DNA from: an uncultured Propionibacteriaceae bacterium
GTDB taxonomy: Bacteria; Actinomycetota; Actinomycetes; Propionibacteriales; Propionibacteriaceae
Assembly: GCA_947038745.1 (NCBI GenBank)
Contig: CAMQXE010000005.1
Location: 1 to 15,109, forward strand
DNA: 15,109 nucleotides
Reading direction: 5' to 3'
The translations under genes were made by a program, and so were the position numbers. The notes beneath the pieces are model-generated. The model ran no database searches, was not told where the DNA came from, and saw nothing but the letters and a program-made list of their open reading frames with translations. Shown one piece after another: positions 1 to 6,979 of this stretch (its first letter is position 1; each line of letters begins with the position of its first letter).

Positions 1-10
1 AACACCAACG

Positions 11-1051
11 GTGTCTGAAATGTCCGCGCTTCCACTTTTCGCCCAGGGGACACACCTGCTTTCAGTCTCACAGTTCACCCGTGAGTCGCTACGTTCGTTC
101 TTCGAGCTCACTGACCTTGCCGAACCCATCGCTCAGCGTCAGTCAATCTGCACTGTGCTCGACGGTGCTGTTCTCGGCAGCTTGTTCTTTGAGCCCTCGA
201 CACGTACCCGCTTGTCTTTTGAGTCAGCATTCTTGCGTCTTGGCGGCGAGGTCACGACAACTACCGGATTCACGTTCTCCTCCATGGCAAAGGGCGAATC
301 TATTGCAGATACATCGCGCGTAGTCTCGGGTTACTCTGATGTCTTGGTCGTTCGACACCCAGATGAAGGTTCAGTAGCTGAATTTGCCGCCGCCTCAGTC
401 ATTCCAGTGATCAATGGCGGCGACGGCGCTGGTGAGCATCCGTCGCAGGCCCTCCTTGACGTCTACACCATGCGCCGGGAGATGAGCACCCAAGGAAAGT
501 CGATGGATGGCTGCACCATCGCCATCATGGGCGACCTCAAATACGGCCGCACGGTTCACTCGCTGATGAAACTCATGAGTCTCTACCACGACGTGACCTT
601 CCGTATCTTTGCTCCTCCATCGCTGGAATTGCCCCAATACGTCGCCGATTACGTCACAGAGCGGGGGCATAAGGTCTTTGAGTGCCCAACAGTCAATGAC
701 GCCCTACATGGCTCAGATATCGTCTACTGCACCCGCGTCCAGCGCGAACGAATGACAGAGGAAGTCTTAGCCTCGGCCAATATCTCAGGCAACTTACTCA
801 ACCATGCGATTTTGACTGAGGCAAGCAAACACGACATCATCATCTGCCATCCGCTCCCGCGTGATGCCCGAAAAGATGCCTATGATCTTGCCGCCGACGT
901 CGATTCCTTGCCGGGGCTTGCGATCTTCAAGCAGACCGATAATGGAGTTGCGGTCCGCATGGCGATCTTCTTGACTGCGCTGGGCGTTTCTGCCGATGCA
1001 GTTCGAGCCACTACCAAGATGCGTCCTTGGAATGCCTCCTTGGCGATGTAG
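11..1051 (+). CDS. pyrB: Aspartate carbamoyltransferase catalytic chain
   Basis: Condenses carbamoyl phosphate with L-aspartate to N-carbamoyl-L-aspartate, the first committed step of cytosolic pyrimidine synthesis. The 346-residue product shows the carbamoyl-phosphate loop FFEPSTRTR (residues 59-67), the second-subunit loop SSMAKGES with Lys94, RHP at 115-117, HPSQALLD at 143-150, KYGRTVHS around Arg180, CTRVQ around Arg242 and CHPLPR at 279-284. All expected catalytic elements are present. The pattern is the E. coli/bifidobacterial class rather than the short Bacillus class. The GTG at 11 is only a provisional start: the frame is open to the left edge of the window, an ATG follows at 20, and no ribosome site fits in the ten bases available. 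No pyrI or other pyrimidine gene follows; the gene ends at a hairpin and faces the convergent patatin gene. Product assignment is firm, start is not. Confidence 0.93.
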   Translation: MSEMSALPLFAQGTHLLSVSQFTRESLRSFFELTDLAEPIAQRQSICTVLDGAVLGSLFFEPSTRTRLSFESAFLRLGGEVTTTTGFTFSSMAKGESIADTSRVVSGYSDVLVVRHPDEGSVAEFAAASVIPVINGGDGAGEHPSQALLDVYTMRREMSTQGKSMDGCTIAIMGDLKYGRTVHSLMKLMSLYHDVTFRIFAPPSLELPQYVADYVTERGHKVFECPTVNDALHGSDIVYCTRVQRERMTEEVLASANISGNLLNHAILTEASKHDIIICHPLPRDARKDAYDLAADVDSLPGLAIFKQTDNGVAVRMAIFLTALGVSADAVRATTKMRPWNASLAM

Positions 1052-1062
1052 GCAATGTTGCT

Positions 1063-1100
1063 AGCGGGGTGTTGCTTCCTTCTCGTGAGCGCACCCCGCT
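1063..1100 (+). terminator. Hairpin after pyrB, probable terminator
   Basis: A perfect 9-bp GC-rich stem (AGCGGGGTG pairing with CACCCCGCT) encloses a 20-base loop, starting 11 bases after the pyrB stop. The bases after it (TACAAAATTC) hold no real T run, so intrinsic termination would be weak. It lies between convergent genes and could serve both directions. The rest of the gap up to the patatin stop at 1158 shows nothing recognisable. Confidence 0.45.
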
Positions 1101-1157
1101 TACAAAATTCAACTATAGAAATGACGAACTTCTTGCCCTACTCAGCGCAAAAGATCA

Positions 1158-2735
1158 TTAATGAACCCAGTGAGGGGTTTGCTCGATAGGGAATGTGTGC
1201 TGCTCGAATGTAGACCACCAGCATGATGCTCCATCCGGCACAGGAGCACTACAGCATTGCACCAGATCACGTAGTGCATACTTTGCGCTGATCAGATCCC
1301 CGAGCTTTTGTACCAGATCCTGTTCAGCACTCTTCTGCTTGAGATTGGTAGATTTTTCAGGGTTAAAGAGTTGTTCCTCTAATTGCCAGATGCGACAACG
1401 CATCATCGTAATGTCACGGTGTCGTGCGATTTCTTCCTCACCAAGCCCCAGCACCTTTTCCTGTGCTCGCATCCATCCGTAGGCAATGTTGATATCAATC
1501 AAGCCTGGGTCAACCGTGCGAGTATCGTGAACATCAACCTCAGGGTCAATAACTCTGGCACCTGCAGACTGGGCATACTCAATCTCATCGCGTTGAGTCT
1601 CATCGCTTTGGATCATGGTGCAGCGGAACACCACATCTATGATGGTCCCTTGTGCAGCCTGCGGGTCGAGAGCAAGACCCGAAGGGCTTGCAATGATGAC
1701 CCATGGCTGGGTCGCACCCAAATGACCGATAGCCATTTCAGCAGGGCAATTCTCCCGGATACCTCCATCTAGGTAATGGGATTTGCCAAGCGGAACTGGA
1801 GCAAATACTGCCGGGATCGAACACGAAGCCAGAAGCCCCATGACGATATCTTGGGGTTCTTCATGGGGTACTGGTCGATTATCACGATCTACAATGACTC
1901 CGGTGCCGGTGATATAGCGAAGCTGTCCGGTCTCGACACAGGTCATAGCCAAGCGGGTTTCCACGCCAGAATGTGCCAGCCGCTCAGGTTTGAAGAACTC
2001 ATCCGATAGCAGCGTGCGCAAGATCGCACCTGGACGATACATCGCACGCGTCAGCTCAGCACCGCGCAAAATCTTTGGCAAGTCCGAAGAGAACCGCCCT
2101 AATCCTGGCAAAGCGTTGAGAATTGACCACAGTGCTGCAGGACTCCAGCCGTGCCCTTGTCCACCTTCAGACTCTGGACTAAAACCCAATAGCGGGTGGA
2201 AATGTTGATCTGGGCCTGGCTGTTCGACATTCGAGTTCTCCTCAACTGACGTCTCCCGACGGCGCCCAGCCCACGTCGGAAACTCAAGCTGGGGGAGACG
2301 GAACCAGGTATTTCGGCGCTCTTCCTCAGCAACCTCGTCGTCGTTTACGACTGTCTGTACTGCCGGAACCAGAGCTTGTAGCTCTGGCAACAATCCTTGC
2401 AGCCGAGCAAACCAATCTCTGGGAGCGAACATGTCCTCCGATGAACTCATCGAACGCCAGGCTGCTTCAAAGGCACGAATAGCTGCTAGCTGATCGTCGT
2501 GGCCTGCATATTGACCGATAGTGGCAGCCAGCATTGATCCAGCACTCGTGCCACAGATTACTTCAGCAGCGAAATCTGTGTGCTCATAGAGATAGCGCAA
2601 TGCGCCGATTTCAAAACTTGCCCTTGCCCCGCCACCTGCGATAACTAAACCTGCCCGTGGCGTCGGCTCAGAAATATCCCCGCCCCAAGGCCAAGCTATC
2701 TTGGCTAGTCCGTGCCAGCCACCTTGGCGTGCCAT
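1158..2735 (-). CDS. Patatin-like phospholipase family protein
   Basis: Predicted serine acyl hydrolase of the patatin family, acting on lipid esters with a Ser-Asp dyad. The 525-residue protein has the oxyanion loop GGGARASFEIG (34-44), the nucleophile elbow GTSAG (62-66, Ser64) and the catalytic DGG (323-325). All three hallmark elements are intact and in family order. Between the elbow and the second half is a long acidic and proline-rich stretch, about 90-220, that I cannot match to a domain; residues 130-200 look disordered. About 200 residues follow the DGG, longer than minimal bacterial patatins. No signal peptide or membrane segment is evident, so a cytoplasmic location is likely. The ATG at 2733-2735 is preceded by AAGGAG at good spacing (2741-2746), which fixes the start. 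It lies 45 bases downstream of the exonuclease on the same strand, so co-transcription is plausible. The lipid substrate cannot be inferred. Confidence 0.85.
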   Translation of the reverse strand: MARQGGWHGLAKIAWPWGGDISEPTPRAGLVIAGGGARASFEIGALRYLYEHTDFAAEVICGTSAGSMLAATIGQYAGHDDQLAAIRAFEAAWRSMSSSEDMFAPRDWFARLQGLLPELQALVPAVQTVVNDDEVAEEERRNTWFRLPQLEFPTWAGRRRETSVEENSNVEQPGPDQHFHPLLGFSPESEGGQGHGWSPAALWSILNALPGLGRFSSDLPKILRGAELTRAMYRPGAILRTLLSDEFFKPERLAHSGVETRLAMTCVETGQLRYITGTGVIVDRDNRPVPHEEPQDIVMGLLASCSIPAVFAPVPLGKSHYLDGGIRENCPAEMAIGHLGATQPWVIIASPSGLALDPQAAQGTIIDVVFRCTMIQSDETQRDEIEYAQSAGARVIDPEVDVHDTRTVDPGLIDINIAYGWMRAQEKVLGLGEEEIARHRDITMMRCRIWQLEEQLFNPEKSTNLKQKSAEQDLVQKLGDLISAKYALRDLVQCCSAPVPDGASCWWSTFEQHTFPIEQTPHWVH

Positions 2736-2780
2736 AGCTGCTCCTTCTCGCTAGCTCCAGTATGACTGATAAGCACAAAC

Positions 2781-3776
2781 CTACGTCCGGCTCTGCGCTG
2801 CAAGTACCGCATCCCGAAAACGCTGCCCGGCTTGTCCTAGATTCCACTGGGCCAATAGCGTGTCTAGCCTGGTGAGATCAGCAACACCTTTGGGACGTAA
2901 CTCATCCCACGCCAGGTGATGAACAATATCGTCAGCTACCTCAACAACTGGCTTGGCACGATGCAAATACTCCTGCCCAGCAAGGAGTTTGGCCCGCAAT
3001 CCTGCAGCTAGTTCTGAGGCAGGGTTTTGCGCTGCACGCATCATCTGCGCAATGTCGCCATACTGCGTCAAAAGCCGGGCTGCGGTCTTCTCGCCAATCC
3101 CCACAACCCCAGGTAGCCCATCTGAAACATCACCACGCAACAGGGCGAAGTCGGCATATTGTTCTGGTTCCACGTGATATTTTTCCCGCACTGCATGGGT
3201 ATCGATCACGTCATGGTGCTTGACGCCTTTACTCGTGTAGAGCACTCGGATTTGAGCTCGTTGCGAAACCAGTTGGAACAGATCGCGGTCTCCGGTGACG
3301 ATATCGACAGGCATGTGGGATTGCCGCGCCAACGTAGCGATCACATCATCAGCTTCATAACCGTCAGCACCGATCACCGCAATTCCTGCCGCAGTAAGTA
3401 GTTCAAGGATCCATGGAACTTGACGGCTTAACGCATCAGGGGCGCTCTCCGTAGGTAGCTCTGCGACGCTCACGACACGCAACGGGCCACGTTGCGTTGC
3501 AGCAGACGCACTATCAGTCGCCATTGTTGGGTCAGCCAATCGATGAGTCTTGTAACTAGGCACAGCTTCAACTCGCCAACCTGGTCGCCAATCAACATCC
3601 CAACAACATCCAACATGGGAATACCCCTGATTCAGAAAGTGTGCAATAAAGTCGCACATCCCTCTCACAGCATTGGTTGGGAGCCTATTTTCGCCCACTA
3701 AACTTTCCGGAAGGGCATAAAAAGCCCTGAAATATAACGACGCGGTATCAAAGAGTACTAATGAGGTGTTGGTCAC
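2781..3776 (-). CDS. Stand-alone 5'-3' exonuclease (PIN/H3TH, PolA N-terminal-like)
   Basis: Structure-specific 5' nuclease like the N-terminal domain of DNA polymerase I, here without a polymerase part. With the GTG start at 3776 it is 331 residues. Metal-binding acidic residues are visible: Asp10 (VLFD), the EADD cluster at 141-144, GDRD with Asp163 and Asp165, and GDVSDGLPG with Asp216 and Asp219. The helix-3-turn-helix DNA-binding part follows as VGIGEKTAARLL (225-236). An insert of about 30 low-complexity residues (80-112) separates the two halves. The frame continues up to a TTG at 3803, but starting there adds nine residues without family resemblance, would lie upstream of the likely promoter -10, and overlaps the divergent lrp gene. 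I prefer GTG 3776, whose leader would be very short; no ribosome site is visible. Likely roles are Okazaki fragment and repair processing. Confidence 0.85.
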   Translation of the reverse strand: MTNTSLVLFDTASLYFRAFYALPESLVGENRLPTNAVRGMCDFIAHFLNQGYSHVGCCWDVDWRPGWRVEAVPSYKTHRLADPTMATDSASAATQRGPLRVVSVAELPTESAPDALSRQVPWILELLTAAGIAVIGADGYEADDVIATLARQSHMPVDIVTGDRDLFQLVSQRAQIRVLYTSKGVKHHDVIDTHAVREKYHVEPEQYADFALLRGDVSDGLPGVVGIGEKTAARLLTQYGDIAQMMRAAQNPASELAAGLRAKLLAGQEYLHRAKPVVEVADDIVHHLAWDELRPKGVADLTRLDTLLAQWNLGQAGQRFRDAVLAAQSRT

Positions 3777-3783
3777 GCTAACA

Positions 3784-3796
3784 ATCGTGGCACGAT
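3784..3796. promoter_or_regulatory. Palindrome ATCGTG-G-CACGAT, candidate Lrp-family operator
   Basis: A perfect inverted repeat with 6-bp arms and a one-base centre fills most of the gap between the divergent exonuclease and lrp starts. It touches the first base of the lrp ATG and overlaps the predicted -10 of the exonuclease promoter. Lrp/AsnC proteins bind as dimers to short palindromes and commonly regulate themselves and a divergent neighbour, so this is the natural candidate site. The symmetry is seen; the function is inferred. Confidence 0.5.
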
Positions 3797-3820
3797 ATGG
3801 CAATGGAAAGTATTGACCAA
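3792..3820 (-). promoter_or_regulatory. Candidate promoter of the exonuclease gene
   Basis: On the minus strand TTGGTC (3815-3820) and TATCGT (3792-3797) are separated by exactly 17 bases. The -10 matches four of six positions of the sigma-70 consensus. Transcription would start near 3784-3786, about 8-10 bases before the GTG start at 3776, which implies a near-leaderless message. The -35 lies inside the beginning of lrp. Confidence 0.4.
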
Positions 3821-4243
3821 CAAATTCTTGCGTTGCTGTCGAAGGATGGCCGTATGAGTTTCACCGACATAGGGCGAGAGACTGGCCTATCGACGTCAGC
3901 CGCTCAGCAACGTGTCCGCCGCCTAGAGCAGCGTGGCATCATCACTGGCTACACCGCAAAGGTCAATCACGAGGAATTGGGCAAGGCTTTGACTGCCTTC
4001 ATTGCCTTAGCTCCGATAGATCCATCTGAGCCGGAGAATGTTCCTGCGAAGCTACGTGCGATACCTGAGATTGTTAGCTGCTACAGCGTTGCTGGTGATT
4101 CAAGCTACATCCTCATGGTCCGGGTGGGGGCCTCAAGCCATCTAGAAACATTATTGGGCCAGATTCGCACCAATGTGAATTGCTCAACACATACCACCTT
4201 GGTACTTTCCGTTCCCTTCGAAGGGCGACTACCTCTCGATTAG
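3797..4243 (+). CDS. Lrp/AsnC-family transcriptional regulator
   Basis: A 148-residue DNA-binding regulator of the feast/famine family, which usually senses an amino acid. The N-terminal AsnC-type helix-turn-helix spans about 5-50 (IDQQILALL, then recognition segment LSTSAAQQRVRRLE, then GIITGYTAKV). The C-terminal ligand-binding RAM domain spans about 65-140, with the typical VAGDSSYILMV at 98-108. Length is normal for the family. Two starts are possible, ATG 3797 and ATG 3803, and neither has a Shine-Dalgarno, so a leaderless or very short leader is likely. It is divergent from the exonuclease and is followed by a strong terminator, so it is probably monocistronic. The kam genes begin just beyond, which makes a role in lysine or other amino-acid control an attractive guess, but nothing in the protein fixes the ligand. 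Confidence 0.88.
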   Translation: MAMESIDQQILALLSKDGRMSFTDIGRETGLSTSAAQQRVRRLEQRGIITGYTAKVNHEELGKALTAFIALAPIDPSEPENVPAKLRAIPEIVSCYSVAGDSSYILMVRVGASSHLETLLGQIRTNVNCSTHTTLVLSVPFEGRLPLD

Positions 4244-4261
4244 AGGTTCCCCAAAAGCTGG

Positions 4262-4303
4262 GGGGTGGGCTGGCGCAGGAACCAGCCCACCCCTCCTTTT
4301 ATT
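4262..4303 (+). terminator. Rho-independent terminator of lrp
   Basis: A perfect 12-bp stem, GGGGTGGGCTGG (4262-4273) with its complement at 4282-4293, encloses an 8-base loop. It is followed by TCCTTTTATTT. Position, 18 bases after the lrp stop, and the T-rich tail support termination of the plus-strand gene. Confidence 0.85.
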
Positions 4304-4317
4304 TGATAAACATAGGG

Positions 4318-4356
4318 AAGGGGTGGTGTACCTAAATTACCGGTACACCACCCCTT
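4318..4356 (-). terminator. Hairpin downstream of kamA, probable terminator
   Basis: A perfect 15-bp stem (4318-4332 with 4342-4356) around a 9-base loop lies 21 bases beyond the kamA stop, on the kamA strand side. Read on the minus strand the tail is TCCCTATGTTTATC, so the T run is poor although the stem is very stable. Together with the lrp terminator it insulates the two convergent genes. Confidence 0.65.
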
Positions 4357-4377
4357 TAGAGCTTCTTAACTAGGAGC

Positions 4378-5790
4378 CTAGCGCGCGTCCACTGTCGCAA
4401 GCTTTGCCAGCTCCTCAGCCGAGATGGAGCTGTGATCGCGCCACCACTGCTGACCAGCCTCAGGCAACGTGTAGATCGGATCGTAGTAGACATACTCGCG
4501 GCCAAGAGCCTGATCGTCGTCCTTCTCTATTCCGGTCCGGTAGTTCTTCTGCCAGTAGGACACACCCTTGTCAGTGTCATACTCGTGCATCATGTGCACC
4601 CAGCGCTTGCCGACGTAAGGAACGTCGCAGACGATACGCGGGGTAGCAAATCCTGGCAGGTAGCCCAACATCGCATGCTGCATATTTTGAGCTTCTGCCA
4701 ACGATACGCGCCAGTGCTCCGAGTACGGAATCATGTCGCACATGTAGAAGTAGTACGGGGTGATATTGGCACCATCAAGCAGGTTGAAGCACAAGTCCAA
4801 CAGATCCGTCGTCGTTGCATTGACGCCACGCATCAGCACACCCTGGTTACGGACGTCACGAATACCAGCATCAAGCAAGCCACGGACTGCCTTTGCAACC
4901 AATGGAGTTACTGACTGCCACGAGTTTGCGTGCGTATGCACTGCAATCATCGTGCCCTTCTTATTGGCCTTGGTGCACAGACGCTCGACACCAGCGAGTA
5001 CATCATCGCTGTACCAGTGCTGCGGCAAAGCGATCAGGGCCTTGGTCGCGAGACGAATATCTCGAACATTGTCGAGTTCGAGAAGCTGATTGACGAACTC
5101 CTCCAAGTGCGGCCAAGGAAGGTTGGCAACGTCACCGCCAGAGACCACAACGTCGCGTACCTGCGGATTGATCTTGAGGTAATCGATCATGGCTTGGAAG
5201 CGCTCAGGACGCTTGCCGACGAGTTTGTCCTTCTCAATGAGCAACGTGTTATTGCCCACGAGATCCATACGGGTGCAGTGTCCACAGTATTGCGGGCAAG
5301 TAATGAGCAACTCCGCGAGCACCTTATCGGGGTAGCGGTGGGTCAAACCTTCACAAGCCCACATGTCCTGCTCATGTAGCGAGTCACGCTGAGCCATGGG
5401 GTGAGTCGGCCAGTCAGTGCGACGGTCCGAGAACACTGGGAACATGTAACGACGGATCGGATCGGCGTAAAACGATTCCGTGTTGGGGATTTCCATGGGA
5501 ACCATGGTGTTGAGCATCTGCGGCGGGACCAGCATCGACATAGTCGCGTAGTTCTGCTGATCTTTTTCCAAGTCCGTATAGAAGGACTCATCGAGAAGGT
5601 CGCCCATCACAGCCTTTAGCTGAGCGATGTTCTTGACACAGTGGGTGCGCTGCCACTGGACATTTTCCCATTCGGCTGCCGTCACATCGGCATAACCAGG
5701 AAGACGAGTCCAATCGGGCTCGAAAACTTCACGGTGTTTATAGGCATAAGGCTGGCCCACTTCGTGGGTCATGGTGCTCTCTCCACTCAT
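4378..5790 (-). CDS. kamA: Lysine 2,3-aminomutase, divergent KamA-type radical SAM/PLP enzyme
   Basis: Predicted to convert L-lysine to L-beta-lysine with a 4Fe-4S cluster, SAM and PLP, the entry step of lysine fermentation. The 470-residue product has the radical SAM motif CPQYCGHC (Cys165, 169, 172), LTHRYPDKVL just before it, SGGD at 217-220, NQGVLMRGVN at 315-324, and CD at 351-352 and 388-389. The two Asp residues (352, 389) align with the pair known to bind the substrate amine in clostridial KamA, and Lys395 in PYVGK is the likely PLP lysine. Differences from the clostridial type are marked: CTRMD instead of CTRRR, PYVGK instead of PGGGGK, and no C-terminal cysteine cluster. Two starts are possible: ATG 5790 with AAAGGGG nine bases upstream, or ATG 5772 with GGAG eight bases upstream (464 residues). 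The gene is divergent from kdd-kamDE-kal, which strongly supports lysine as substrate. Confidence 0.82.
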   Translation of the reverse strand: MSGESTMTHEVGQPYAYKHREVFEPDWTRLPGYADVTAAEWENVQWQRTHCVKNIAQLKAVMGDLLDESFYTDLEKDQQNYATMSMLVPPQMLNTMVPMEIPNTESFYADPIRRYMFPVFSDRRTDWPTHPMAQRDSLHEQDMWACEGLTHRYPDKVLAELLITCPQYCGHCTRMDLVGNNTLLIEKDKLVGKRPERFQAMIDYLKINPQVRDVVVSGGDVANLPWPHLEEFVNQLLELDNVRDIRLATKALIALPQHWYSDDVLAGVERLCTKANKKGTMIAVHTHANSWQSVTPLVAKAVRGLLDAGIRDVRNQGVLMRGVNATTTDLLDLCFNLLDGANITPYYFYMCDMIPYSEHWRVSLAEAQNMQHAMLGYLPGFATPRIVCDVPYVGKRWVHMMHEYDTDKGVSYWQKNYRTGIEKDDDQALGREYVYYDPIYTLPEAGQQWWRDHSSISAEELAKLATVDAR

Positions 5791-5819
5791 AAAGAGAATC
5801 CCCTTTCAGGTGCTTAAAT

Positions 5820-5852
5820 GCAAACTTGTAAGTTAAGACTGCAAGTCATTGC
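5820..5852. promoter_or_regulatory. Inverted repeat in the kamA-kdd gap, candidate operator
   Basis: The 136-base gap between the divergent kamA and kdd starts contains GCAAACTTG (5820-5828) and, inverted, CAAGTCATTGC (5842-5852). The arms match as GCAA and ACTTG with a two-base offset between the sub-blocks. The site covers the candidate kamA -10. No regulator family is assigned. The gap is too short for a typical cobalamin or lysine riboswitch, and I see none. Confidence 0.35.
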
Positions 5853-5859
5853 GCACCAA
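5831..5859 (-). promoter_or_regulatory. Weak candidate promoter of kamA
   Basis: On the minus strand TTGGTG (5854-5859) and TTAACT (5831-5836) are 17 bases apart, leaving a leader of about 35 bases before ATG 5790. The -10 match is only three of six. For kdd on the plus strand the best pair, TTGCGC (5849-5854) and GACATT (5872-5877) with 17-base spacing, is equally weak. Confidence 0.25.
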
Positions 5860-5926
5860 GACTAGACGGAAGACATTTTCGTCGTACCTACCGGGGTATC
5901 CCGGATGACATTTGAGTGGAGTATCT

Positions 5927-6979
5927 ATGTCAGTTCCTCAGGGCATTGGCCTTAACCGCGTCTTAGAACCACAGGGCGTTCTGCCCCAAGCTGCACAGCG
6001 GCTTGATGCTACGGCACCATGTGGCCCTGATGAGATCGCAATCCGCGTGGAGCGACTCAATATCGACGCCGCCAGCTTTACCCAGATCTTTACCAAGCAC
6101 GATGGCAACGCTGATGCCGTTCGCGCTGAGGTGTTGGAGATCATTAAAAGCCGGGGCAAGATGCACAACCCGGTCACGGGTTCGGGCGGCATGCTTATCG
6201 GTACCGTCGAAGAGGTTGGCGCTGCCAACACTCTCGGTCTAGCTGTTGGCGATCGGGTTGCGACCCTGGTCTCACTGACTCTGACCCCGCTACGGATCGA
6301 TGATGAGCTGGCGAGCTGGGATGGCTTGGAGGAGCAGATTCCGTGCACCGGTCGCGCGATCTTGTTCGGCCGTACCATCGCTGCGAAGCTGCCCACGGAT
6401 CTCAGCGCTGAAGAAGCGCTGGCTGTCATGGACGTCTGCGGTGCGCCCGCGCTTACGTCACGCTGGGTCAAGAAGGCAATCGCAGAAAAGGGCGACGACG
6501 TCATCGTCGCAGTCATCGGTGGTGCTGGTAAGTCCGGTTCACTGTCACTGGCTGCTGCTCGTGATGCAGGAGCTAAGACCTGTGGCATCGTTCCATTCCA
6601 GGCTGAGTTCGACATGCTCGTGGAGTCTGGGCTGGCCGATAAGGTCGTCATGGCTGATGCGCGAAACCCAATTGAGTTGTCCTCCGTCGTGATCGACGCG
6701 ATGGGTCGTGAAGCCGATGTCACTGTTGTGTGCGTCAATGTTCCAGGCTGCGAAGGCGGCGCAATTTTAGCCACCGCGCAAGGCGGAGTCATCATCTTCT
6801 TCTCCATGGCCACGCACTTTGCTGCTGCTGCGCTCGGTGCAGAAGGCCTTGCCAGCGATGTCACCATGCTCATCGGTAACGGCTACTGCCCAGGACATGC
6901 TGATTTCGCACTCGATATGTACCGTCGCTATGCCGGTGCTCGCCAGATCTTCGGGTCGCGCTTCAAGAAGGAGGGCTAA
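5927..6979 (+). CDS. kdd: L-erythro-3,5-diaminohexanoate dehydrogenase
   Basis: Oxidatively deaminates 3,5-diaminohexanoate to 5-amino-3-oxohexanoate with NAD, releasing ammonia. The product is a 350-residue medium-chain-dehydrogenase-like protein: an N-terminal substrate part with HNPVTGSGGM (80-89), a GroES-like region with VGDRVATLVSLT, and a Rossmann nucleotide-binding loop VIGGAGKSGS (196-205). There is no zinc-ligand pattern of alcohol dehydrogenases, as expected for Kdd. The start is ATG 5927, with GTGGAG five bases upstream; an in-frame TTG at 5912 would only add five residues and lies before the ribosome site. It is the first gene of a tight operon: its TAA is directly followed by the kamD ATG with no gap, so translation is probably coupled. 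Assignment rests on the family-like motif string and on the kamA/kamDE/kal context. Confidence 0.88.
   Translation: MSVPQGIGLNRVLEPQGVLPQAAQRLDATAPCGPDEIAIRVERLNIDAASFTQIFTKHDGNADAVRAEVLEIIKSRGKMHNPVTGSGGMLIGTVEEVGAANTLGLAVGDRVATLVSLTLTPLRIDDELASWDGLEEQIPCTGRAILFGRTIAAKLPTDLSAEEALAVMDVCGAPALTSRWVKKAIAEKGDDVIVAVIGGAGKSGSLSLAAARDAGAKTCGIVPFQAEFDMLVESGLADKVVMADARNPIELSSVVIDAMGREADVTVVCVNVPGCEGGAILATAQGGVIIFFSMATHFAAAALGAEGLASDVTMLIGNGYCPGHADFALDMYRRYAGARQIFGSRFKKEG

Noticed and set aside
3777..3803. Upstream TTG start for the exonuclease, overlapping lrp
   Set aside because: Adds nine residues with no family match and lies upstream of the predicted promoter -10; GTG 3776 fits better.
5791..5926. 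Possible cobalamin or lysine riboswitch ahead of the kam genes
   Set aside because: The gap is 136 bases shared by two divergent genes, too short for either class, and no B12-box-like or lysine-aptamer pattern is visible.
5938..6873. A 311-codon open frame on the minus strand opposite kdd
   Set aside because: Composition is Ser/Ala/Thr-rich, as expected from the antisense of a GC-rich gene, no family resemblance, and kdd on the other strand is clearly real.
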